This document shows, piece by piece, positions 1 to 4,583 of a stretch of DNA of 8,153 bases. Position numbers and translations under genes: made by a program. Numbering within the stretch: the first letter of the stretch is position 1; every line of letters begins with the position of its first letter. The notes beneath the pieces are model-generated. The model searched no databases and was not told the origin of the DNA. It worked only from the letters and a program-made list of their open reading frames with translations. The stretch covers positions 1 to 8,153 of the forward strand of contig DAIERC010000065.1 of assembly GCA_027347125.1 (NCBI GenBank), given 5' to 3'. This DNA is from Ignavibacteriales bacterium. Lineage in GTDB: Bacteria; Bacteroidota; Ignavibacteria; Ignavibacteriales; Ignavibacteriaceae.

Positions 1-141
1 AATCGCCTTAACAAGGGCGTCAACATTACCTTTATCGGTTTTTAAAAGATAGAGCGCCAGCCTTTGCGCAGTTTTTTTCCCGATGCTCGGTAATTTGCTT
101 AGTTCTTCTATTGCAGCTAATAACGGTTCAGCTATTTGCAA
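1..141 (-). CDS. recR: Recombination protein RecR, N-terminal part (cut by window edge)
   Basis: This is the first 47 codons of RecR, which acts with RecO (and RecF) to load RecA onto gapped DNA. The visible part has the N-terminal helix-hairpin-helix typical of the family: residues about 12-30 read E-E-L-S-K-L-P-S-I-G-K-K-T-A-Q-R-L-A, followed by a Y-L-L-K helix. The zinc finger and Toprim domain lie beyond the left edge. The frame is open from a TTG at 139-141, one base after the ybaB stop codon. A GGGA sits about 7 bases upstream of that TTG, and no ATG start is available in this frame. The ybaB-recR order is the classic bacterial arrangement, so the two are surely co-transcribed. The identification is firm; the TTG start is inferred. 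Confidence 0.88.
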   Translation of the reverse strand, partial: MQIAEPLLAAIEELSKLPSIGKKTAQRLALYLLKTDKGNVDALVKAI

Positions 142-142
142 T

Positions 143-469
143 TTAAAATCCCGGGATATTTAATCCTGGCGGAAGCATACCTTTGGTAACTTTAGCCATT
201 TCTTCTTCAGCAAGTTTTGCAGCAGACTGTAAAGCCTTGTTAACTGCGGCAACTACAAGATCTTCAAGAATGTCTTTCTCATCCGGGTTAATGACTTGTG
301 GGTCAATTTCAACCGAAACAAGTTCTTTATTTCCGTTAGCTGTAGCTTTAATCATACCGCCGCCGGCTTCTTCGGAAACTGTAATGTTGCCCAATTGTCC
401 CTGAACTTTTTGCATCTCTTCCTGCATTTTCTGCACCTGCTTTAACATTCCCTGCATTCCGCCTTTCAT
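143..469 (-). CDS. ybaB: YbaB/EbfC family nucleoid-associated protein
   Basis: A 108-residue protein of the YbaB/EbfC family: small dimeric DNA-binding proteins thought to bind the nucleoid and linked to recombination with RecR. It has a Met/Gln/Lys-rich N-terminal helix (residues about 5-27, likely coiled coil), then the family core with GGG-M-I-K-A-T-A-N-G (37-46) and D-P-Q-V-I (56-60). A long C-terminal helix follows, and it ends in the usual Pro-Gly-rich tail PPGLNIPGF. The ATG at 467-469 is chosen over the TTG one codon upstream because the AGGAGG at 476-481 is 6 bases from the ATG but only 3 from the TTG. recR follows after one base. dnaX, a frequent upstream partner, is not next to it here; the gene has its own promoter candidate at 502-530. 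Confidence 0.95.
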   Translation of the reverse strand: MKGGMQGMLKQVQKMQEEMQKVQGQLGNITVSEEAGGGMIKATANGNKELVSVEIDPQVINPDEKDILEDLVVAAVNKALQSAAKLAEEEMAKVTKGMLPPGLNIPGF

Positions 470-475
470 CAATAT

Positions 476-481
476 CCTCCT
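476..481 (-). promoter_or_regulatory. Shine-Dalgarno sequence of ybaB
   Basis: A perfect AGGAGG on the minus strand, 6 bases before the ATG at 469. It decides the start of ybaB in favour of this ATG over the overlapping upstream TTG at 470-472. It is the strongest ribosome binding site in the window. Confidence 0.85.
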
Positions 482-501
482 AAATGTTTTTATTCTAAAT
501 A

Positions 502-530
502 ATTATACGGTATCTCTTACTGGCTTTCAG
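502..530 (-). promoter_or_regulatory. Putative sigma70-like promoter for ybaB-recR
   Basis: On the minus strand a perfect TATAAT (-10, plus-strand 502-507) lies 17 bases after CTGAAA (plus-strand 525-530), which matches the TTGACA consensus at 4 of 6 positions. The predicted start near 494 would give a leader of about 25 bases that contains the AGGAGG site. The placement fits ybaB starting its own short transcript with recR. The promoter is predicted from the sequence only. Confidence 0.5.
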
Positions 531-583
531 TTATTTAATTGTCTTTCCAAAAAAGAAAGCATTTTACCGGTTTTCATTTTTTC

Positions 584-605
584 TGAAGTAATAAAAATTA
601 CTTCA
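584..605. repeat. Perfect 9-bp inverted repeat in the divergent promoter region
   Basis: TGAAGTAAT and ATTACTTCA are separated by AAAA. The element lies between the two divergent promoters, 43 bases from the -35 box of the rightward one and 53 bases from that of the leftward one, so neither predicted transcript should contain it. That favours a DNA-level role such as an operator over an RNA hairpin. No U-run follows it, so it is not a terminator. An AT-rich chance palindrome is also possible. Confidence 0.4.
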
Positions 606-648
606 TGGTTCAATCTTTTGTTTTTTCGTGCAAATATAATATATTCGA

Positions 649-676
649 TTGACTTTTTATACCTATTTTTTATAAT
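649..676 (+). promoter_or_regulatory. Sigma70-like promoter of the purC-like/psd/pssA/purSQ/tatA unit
   Basis: TTGACT (649-654, 5 of 6 to consensus) and a perfect TATAAT (671-676) are separated by 16 bases. The predicted transcript start near 683 leaves a leader of about 23 bases before the TTG at 706, with AGGA at 698-701 as ribosome binding site. This is the best promoter match in the window. It supports both the 706 start and the reading of the downstream genes as one unit. Confidence 0.65.
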
Positions 677-705
677 TTCTCCAGTAAAAATTTTAACAGG
701 AAATT

Positions 706-1410
706 TTGGGGCCAAAAATTAACAACAATCACTTGATTTACGAGGAAGTATCAAAGAAAGATTTGCATCTTGACGATAATGATTTCCTTGTAATTGAATA
801 CCCGGATTTTTATAACAGCAACGGTAAAAAAGTTAAAGTTAAAAATCTTGGTGAAAAATTTGCCTCTATTAATTCTTTCTTTTTCGATTACCTGAAGGAA
901 TACCATATTCCTGCCGGCTTTGTAAAAGCGCACGATAAAAACACATTAAAATTTGTTAAGCATAATAGGTTCCCTTTTTCCATAAAAATTTTAAATGTAA
1001 TTGATAAAAGAACTGCAAAAATATTTTCTCAAAAAGAAGGTGATTTGCTTAGTTTCCCCGTGTTTGAAATTCATTACGGCAACAATAAAGATTCCCTTAT
1101 TTCCGAAAACCATGTTATTACTTTCGATTTATGTTCAAACGATGATTTGAAAATTATTAATAGAATTTGCTCAAAAGTGAACGCTGTTTTGAAATCATTT
1201 TTTGAAAGACGTGGCTATTTGCTTGCAGAAGCCACCTGCGGTTTTGGAAAATTTGAAGAAAAAATTTTTTTGGTCGACGACTTTACTCCCCACAGTTTAA
1301 AAATTATTCCTTTGAATAAAGACGGTAAGGAAATCAATCCCTACAAATTCAACACATCAGCCGAAATAAGGCACTACACCGACCATTTATTTAATATGAT
1401 GAGCGCCTAA
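706..1410 (+). CDS. Divergent PurC-like protein (SAICAR synthetase homologue, probably not catalytic)
   Basis: A 234-residue protein with the length and layout of PurC, which joins CAIR and aspartate using ATP in purine synthesis. It can be matched by eye along the chain: residues 11-31 to the nucleotide-loop strand, 53-74 (I-N-S-F-F-F-D-Y-L-K-E-Y-H-I-P) to the I-S-x-x-x-F-x-Y-L-x-E-x-G-I-P region, 158-170 (V-N-A-V-L-K-S-F-F-E-R-R-G) to its long helix, and 189-195 (L-V-D-D-F-T-P) to L-A-D-E-I-S-P. Key active-site positions differ. The GK of the ATP loop is E14-V15, the P-L-E-V-x-V-R-N segment reads P-F-S-I-K-I-L-N (90-97), A-A-G-S is I-D-K-R, and D-F-K-L-E-F-G is E-A-T-C-G-F-G (175-181). D191 is kept. 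The TTG start has AGGA 4 bases upstream; an in-frame stop at 694-696 excludes a longer form. It opens the unit, 3 bases before psd. The fold match is confident; loss of SAICAR synthetase activity is inference. Confidence 0.75.
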   Translation: MGPKINNNHLIYEEVSKKDLHLDDNDFLVIEYPDFYNSNGKKVKVKNLGEKFASINSFFFDYLKEYHIPAGFVKAHDKNTLKFVKHNRFPFSIKILNVIDKRTAKIFSQKEGDLLSFPVFEIHYGNNKDSLISENHVITFDLCSNDDLKIINRICSKVNAVLKSFFERRGYLLAEATCGFGKFEEKIFLVDDFTPHSLKIIPLNKDGKEINPYKFNTSAEIRHYTDHLFNMMSA

Positions 1411-1413
1411 AAA

Positions 1414-2067
1414 ATGTTTACTAAATATGGATACTTAACGCTTGGAATTGTTTCGGTAATTACGTTTAGTTTTATATCTATTGGCTTTTTTATTAATAAC
1501 TCGCTTTTAAAATCTGTTCTAATAGTTATACCTGTTGCTTTCCTTCTATTTACACTTTATTTTTTTCGGGACCCGGATAGAAAAGTTCCTTCCGGTAACG
1601 GTAATATTATTTTATCGCCGGCAGACGGCAGGGTGATGTTTGTTAAAGAAGTTTACGATAATAAATACATTGCCGGTAAAGCAAAGCAAGTTTCTATCTT
1701 TATGTCGCCTTTAAATGTTCATGTAAACAGGATCCCGATTTCGGGCAAAGTTGATTATCTTCAATACCACAAAGGCGAATATGTTGCCGCGTTCGAAGAT
1801 AAAGCATCCGAAAAAAACGAAAGAGCGGAATTCGGAATTATGAGCAAACACGGAAAAGTTTTTTTTACACAGGTGGCCGGCTTTATTGCAAGACGAATTA
1901 TTTACGAAATAAAATTGGGCGACAGTGTAAACATTGGCGATAGGTTCGGTATGATAAAATTCGGCAGCAGGGTTGATGTTGTTGTACCATATAACTGGCA
2001 CGAAAAAACTAAAGCGGGCGATAATGTTACGGCAGGTGAATCAATACTTTTTGAGTACGCTGATTAA
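1414..2067 (+). CDS. psd: Phosphatidylserine decarboxylase proenzyme (short form)
   Basis: A 217-residue pyruvoyl enzyme that removes CO2 from phosphatidylserine to give phosphatidylethanolamine at the inner membrane. The N-terminus has two hydrophobic segments (about 5-28 and 34-51), then F-F-R-D-P-D-R and S-P-A-D-G (68-72). N-V-H-V-N-R (101-106) supplies the conserved His103. The self-cleavage site is F-G-S-R, between Gly184 and Ser185; Ser185 would become the pyruvoyl group of a small alpha chain of about 33 residues. This is the short Psd type, without the longer N-terminal region of the E. coli enzyme. The ATG lies 3 bases after the PurC-like stop with no evident Shine-Dalgarno, suggesting coupled translation. 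The next gene, pssA, makes its substrate. Archaetidylserine decarboxylase has the same layout, but a bacterial ester lipid substrate is more likely. Confidence 0.95.
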   Translation: MFTKYGYLTLGIVSVITFSFISIGFFINNSLLKSVLIVIPVAFLLFTLYFFRDPDRKVPSGNGNIILSPADGRVMFVKEVYDNKYIAGKAKQVSIFMSPLNVHVNRIPISGKVDYLQYHKGEYVAAFEDKASEKNERAEFGIMSKHGKVFFTQVAGFIARRIIYEIKLGDSVNIGDRFGMIKFGSRVDVVVPYNWHEKTKAGDNVTAGESILFEYAD

Positions 2068-2069
2068 AG

Positions 2070-2789
2070 ATGAATCGACCCAGACTAACACCATCGATTA
2101 TTCCCAACCTTTTTACCGCGATGAATATGTTTTGCGGCTTTCTCTCGGTTATTAATGCAAGTCAGCATAATTTTATTTACGCCGCATGGTTGATAATAAT
2201 CGCTTCCATTTTCGATGCCCTGGACGGCATGATGGCCAGGTTAACAAATTCCAGCAGCGAGCTTGGCGTTGAACTTGATTCGCTATCGGATTTGGTTAGC
2301 TTCGGCCTGGCACCGGCTTTTTTAATTTACCAAACTTATCTTCACCAGTTTAATTCCGTAGGGGTTGTTATAAGCTCATTATTAATGATAGCCGGCGGAT
2401 TTAGATTGGCGCGCTTTAATGTTCAGCTTGTTGGTTTTGATAAATCATATTTCAAAGGATTACCTATCCCCTCTTCCGCAATTACTATTGCCGCGTTTGT
2501 TCTTGCATACTACAACAAAGGCGCAGGTTTTCCTTCGCCGTATGCTGATTTCATTATACCGCTGGTGCTGGTTCTTTCTTACCTTATGGTTAGCAAAATA
2601 AGGTACGAAACGCTTCCCAAGTTTACCACGGCAGGCGTAAAAGAAAAGCCGTTCCATTTCGGTTTTGTTGTAATCTCGGGTGTAATTTTACTTATAACAT
2701 CTGGCAAGGCATTGTTCTTTATATTTGTTTTCATAATTCTATTTGGTATTTTTCGGCATCTTTTTTACGCTAATTCCAAAAAGAATTGA
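2070..2789 (+). CDS. pssA: CDP-diacylglycerol--serine O-phosphatidyltransferase
   Basis: A 239-residue integral membrane enzyme that transfers phosphatidyl from CDP-diacylglycerol to serine, releasing CMP. The CDP-alcohol phosphatidyltransferase signature is complete: D49-A-L-D52-G53-M-M-A-R, eight residues, then G66-V-E-L-D70-S-L-S-D74. All four metal-binding Asp residues are present. The N-terminal L-T-P-S-I-I-P-N-L-F-T-A-M-N resembles the usual type II PssA start. Further hydrophobic segments lie at about 80-89, 95-109, 134-146, 157-172 and 195-230. It starts 2 bases after the psd stop, and the pair gives a complete phosphatidylserine to phosphatidylethanolamine route. No Shine-Dalgarno is visible, so translational coupling is likely. 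The family is certain; serine as the acceptor rests on the overall sequence and on psd next door. Confidence 0.95.
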   Translation: MNRPRLTPSIIPNLFTAMNMFCGFLSVINASQHNFIYAAWLIIIASIFDALDGMMARLTNSSSELGVELDSLSDLVSFGLAPAFLIYQTYLHQFNSVGVVISSLLMIAGGFRLARFNVQLVGFDKSYFKGLPIPSSAITIAAFVLAYYNKGAGFPSPYADFIIPLVLVLSYLMVSKIRYETLPKFTTAGVKEKPFHFGFVVISGVILLITSGKALFFIFVFIILFGIFRHLFYANSKKN

Positions 2790-2814
2790 TAAACTAATTC
2801 ATCCTTTTTAAATT
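2786..2814 (+). promoter_or_regulatory. Possible internal promoter before purS
   Basis: TTGATA (2786-2791, 5 of 6) overlaps the pssA stop codon. It is followed after 17 bases by TAAATT (2809-2814, 4 of 6). A start near 2821 would place the transcript just ahead of the purS ribosome binding site. The 44-base gap here is wide for this unit, so purSQ may be partly transcribed on their own. The match is weak in AT-rich DNA. Confidence 0.25.
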
Positions 2815-2833
2815 TTAATTAAAGGGAACAAGG

Positions 2834-3085
2834 TTGTTCAAAGCAAAAGTATTAATAAAAAGACGTCCTTCAATTTTAGACCCGCAGGGCAAAGCTGTTG
2901 AAAAAGGAGCTCTGCATCTCGGGTTAAATAACATTAAGGATACAAGAATCGGTAAATATATTGAGTTTACCGTTGACACCGATGACAAAAAATCAGCCGA
3001 GAAAGAAGTTAACGAATACTGCGGCAAACTGCTTGCAAATCCGATAATGGAAGATTATGAATTCACGTTGGAAAAAGTAGCATGA
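2834..3085 (+). CDS. purS: Phosphoribosylformylglycinamidine synthase subunit PurS
   Basis: An 83-residue PurS, the small bridging subunit of the three-part FGAM synthase (PurS-PurQ-small PurL), which converts FGAR, glutamine and ATP to FGAM in purine synthesis. Typical features are the first strand F-K-A-K-V-L-I-K-R-R, then L-D-P-Q-G-K-A-V (residues 15-22), L-G-L-N-N (29-33) and K-Y-I-E-F-T-V at mid-chain. It ends N-P-I-M-E-D-Y-E-F-T-L-E, as in most PurS proteins, and the length is normal. The TTG start at 2834 is preceded by AAAGGGA at 2821-2827. Its end overlaps purQ by 4 bases (ATGA). PurS implies that the organism uses a small PurL encoded elsewhere and not in this window. Confidence 0.95.
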   Translation: MFKAKVLIKRRPSILDPQGKAVEKGALHLGLNNIKDTRIGKYIEFTVDTDDKKSAEKEVNEYCGKLLANPIMEDYEFTLEKVA

Positions 3086-3780
3086 AACCAAAGTTTGGAG
3101 TAGTTGTTTTCCCCGGCTCTAATTGCGACCATGATGCGTATTATGCGTTGAAAAAAATTTTAAAAACCGAAGCAACCTTTTTATGGCATAAGGAAAAGGA
3201 TTTGCAGAACAGCGATGTCATTCTTCTTCCCGGCGGATTTGCTTACGGCGATTACCTCCGTTGCGGCGCAATTGCAAGGTTTTCACCTATTATGAATTCG
3301 GTTATTGACTTCGCAAAAAAAGGCGGCCGTGTTATCGGAATTTGCAACGGCTTCCAGGTTCTTCTAGAGGCCGGTTTATTACCCGGCGTAATGATTAAAA
3401 ATAAATCCCTTCAATTTGTATGTAAAGATGTTTACCTTTCGGTTGAAAACAGAAATACCGACTTTACGAATCAGCTTGAAGAAAATAAAATACTAAAAAT
3501 ACCTATTGCCCACGGCGAAGGTAATTATTTTGCAGACGATAAAACTATGAAGGAACTGGTTAACAATAATCAGATAGTATTTAAATACTCATCGCCAGGC
3601 GGTGAGATAAGCGAAGAGTTTAATCCGAACGGCTCCACTATGAACATTGCCGGCATAATCAACAAACAAGGAAACGTACTGGGAATGATGCCGCATCCGG
3701 AACGGGCTTGCGACCCGGCGTTAGGCAAAACCGACGGACAGGGAATTTTTAATTCAATTATTAGCAGTTTATTAAACTAG
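3082..3780 (+). CDS. purQ: Phosphoribosylformylglycinamidine synthase subunit PurQ (glutaminase)
   Basis: A 232-residue class I glutamine amidotransferase that supplies ammonia to PurL in FGAM synthase. The N-terminus V-V-V-F-P-G-S-N-C-D-H-D is typical of PurQ. The segment G-G-F-A-Y-G-D-Y-L-R-C-G-A-I-A-R (51-66) is the family signature. The catalytic triad is visible: Cys88 in G-I-C-N-G-F-Q, and His205 and Glu207 in M-P-H-P-E-R. The length matches single-domain PurQ, not a PurL fusion. The ATG overlaps the purS stop as ATGA, a sign of tight co-translation of two subunits. The first tatA follows after 11 bases. Confidence 0.97.
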   Translation: MKPKFGVVVFPGSNCDHDAYYALKKILKTEATFLWHKEKDLQNSDVILLPGGFAYGDYLRCGAIARFSPIMNSVIDFAKKGGRVIGICNGFQVLLEAGLLPGVMIKNKSLQFVCKDVYLSVENRNTDFTNQLEENKILKIPIAHGEGNYFADDKTMKELVNNNQIVFKYSSPGGEISEEFNPNGSTMNIAGIINKQGNVLGMMPHPERACDPALGKTDGQGIFNSIISSLLN

Positions 3781-3791
3781 GAAAAGATAAA

Positions 3792-4010
3792 ATGTTTGAC
3801 AATATAGGCGGCGGCGAACTTATAATAATTTTACTTGTGATTTTGGTCTTATTCGGTGCGAAAAAAATTCCCGATCTTGCACAGGGTCTTGGAAAAGGTA
3901 TTAGAGAATTCAAAAAAGCTCTTAGGGATGTTCAGGATGATATATCGAATCCTAAAGATGAAAAAAAATCCGAAGAAGATAAGAACAAACCTCCCAAACA
4001 AGATTCTTGA
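3792..4010 (+). CDS. tatA: Twin-arginine translocase subunit TatA, copy 1 of 3
   Basis: A 72-residue TatA/E-type protein, a unit of the oligomer that lets folded proteins with twin-arginine signals cross the inner membrane. It has a short periplasmic start (M-F-D-N-I-G-G-G), conserved Glu9, one membrane helix (10-20), the F-G hinge (21-22), the K-K-I-P-D-L-A amphipathic helix to about residue 46, and a charged Lys/Glu/Asp-rich tail. This copy has the longest tail of the three. TatB is less likely: the protein is too short and lacks the longer Pro-rich C-terminus. The ATG has AGGA about 9 bases upstream, overlapping the purQ stop. It is 45/51 identical to copy 2 over the N-terminal part, while third codon positions differ widely, which points to an old duplication under protein-level constraint. 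Confidence 0.93.
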   Translation: MFDNIGGGELIIILLVILVLFGAKKIPDLAQGLGKGIREFKKALRDVQDDISNPKDEKKSEEDKNKPPKQDS

Positions 4011-4057
4011 ATTCTATAAAACCCCAAGAAGTAAAATGTTAATTTAAAGGTGAAAAT

Positions 4058-4255
4058 ATGTTTGACAATATTGGCATGGGTGAACTTCTTATAATTTTGT
4101 TGGTTGTACTTGTCCTGTTCGGTTCAAAGAAAATTCCGGATTTGGCCCAGGGTTTAGGTAAAGGTATTAGAGAGTTCAAAAAGGCTTTAAGAGACGTTGA
4201 AGAAGATATTAAGATGCCTAGTACTAATGATAACAAGACAGAACACAAAGCATAA
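4058..4255 (+). CDS. tatA: Twin-arginine translocase subunit TatA, copy 2 of 3
   Basis: A 65-residue TatA/E-type protein. It shares M-F-D-N-I-G-x-G-E-L with copy 1, including Glu9 at the start of the membrane helix, the F-G hinge, and a 23-residue stretch (24-46) identical in all three copies. The charged tail (D-V-E-E-D-I-K-M-P and onward) is shorter than in copy 1. AAAGGTG at 4046-4052 is a good ribosome binding site 5 bases before the ATG. It lies 47 bases after copy 1 with no terminator between them. With Glu9 it is, like copy 1, a standard candidate to work with TatC, which is not in the window. Confidence 0.93.
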   Translation: MFDNIGMGELLIILLVVLVLFGSKKIPDLAQGLGKGIREFKKALRDVEEDIKMPSTNDNKTEHKA

Positions 4256-4290
4256 TTACATCAACTCTTAAAAAAGCTATAAAATATTTT

Positions 4291-4295
4291 GGGAG
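4291..4295 (+). promoter_or_regulatory. Shine-Dalgarno sequence of the third tatA
   Basis: GGGAG ends 8 bases before the ATG at 4304. It overlaps the alternative TTG start at 4289, which therefore cannot be served by it. This decides the shorter 60-residue form, whose M-F-E-D start also lines up with M-F-D-N of the other two copies. Confidence 0.75.
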
Positions 4296-4303
4296 ATGAG
4301 ATT

Positions 4304-4486
4304 ATGTTTGAAGATTTAAGCATCGGGAAATTATTAGTTATATTCCTGGTGATAGTTGTTCTTTTCGGATCAAAAAAAATACCTGATTTGGCTCAGGGGC
4401 TGGGGAAAGGTATTAGGGAGTTTAAGAAGGCCTTAAGAGACAATGACGAAGATGATAAAAATTCTTCCGATTCCACAAAAGGTTGA
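4304..4486 (+). CDS. tatA: TatA-like protein, copy 3 of 3, with Lys at the conserved Glu position
   Basis: A 60-residue TatA-like protein using the ATG supported by the GGGAG site. The membrane helix, F-G hinge and amphipathic helix match the other two copies, and residues 23-45 of the helix region are identical to theirs. The N-terminus differs: M-F-E-D-L-S-I-G-K-L puts Lys9 where copies 1 and 2 have Glu9. In characterised TatA and TatB proteins the equivalent site is usually Gln or Glu and matters for contact with TatC. A positive charge at the membrane entry suggests a changed role, such as a modulator or a specialised pore unit. That is inference. The acidic tail (D-N-D-E-D-D) is short. 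The unit ends at the terminator starting 37 bases downstream. Confidence 0.88.
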   Translation: MFEDLSIGKLLVIFLVIVVLFGSKKIPDLAQGLGKGIREFKKALRDNDEDDKNSSDSTKG

Positions 4487-4522
4487 GTTAAAACTTTTAT
4501 AATGTCTTTTAGTTTTAAATTT

Positions 4523-4562
4523 CCCGCTCCCTTTTATTAAAGGAGCGGGTTCTTATTATTTT
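4523..4562 (+). terminator. Rho-independent terminator after the tatA genes
   Basis: A perfect GC-rich 8-bp stem (CCCGCTCC at 4523-4530 with GGAGCGGG at 4542-4549) encloses an 11-base loop. TTCTTATTATTTT follows at once as a T-rich tract. Three inner TTT/AAA pairs can extend the stem past one bulged C. It closes the long plus-strand unit and separates it from gatA, which starts 22 bases downstream. A weaker AT-only inverted repeat (4488-4495 with 4511-4518) lies just upstream. Confidence 0.88.
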
Positions 4563-4583
4563 GTAAAAACAACGGACAAAAAA

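Noticed and set aside
183..404. A 73-codon plus-strand frame with a signal-peptide-like start
   Set aside because: It lies fully antisense to ybaB. Its Ser/Ala/Thr-rich sequence is the usual reverse reading of such a gene, and it has no ribosome binding site.
527..715. A 62-codon minus-strand reading frame in the divergent control region
   Set aside because: It starts with a TTG that overlaps the start of the PurC-like gene, has no Shine-Dalgarno, is rich in Lys/Ile/Asn as expected from AT-rich DNA, covers the best promoter and palindrome, and resembles no family I recognise.
4289..4303. Longer start (TTG at 4289) for the third tatA
   Set aside because: The five extra codons contain the ribosome binding site of the ATG at 4304 and have no counterpart in the other two copies.
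4498..4503. TATAAT just after the third tatA as a promoter for gatA
   Set aside because: No acceptable -35 box is found 16-18 bases upstream, and any transcript would run straight into the terminator at 4523.
4488..4518. AT-only inverted repeat (TTAAAACT/AGTTTTAA) after the third tatA
   Set aside because: The stem has a single GC pair and a 15-base loop. The GC-rich hairpin just downstream is the convincing terminator, so this is probably incidental.
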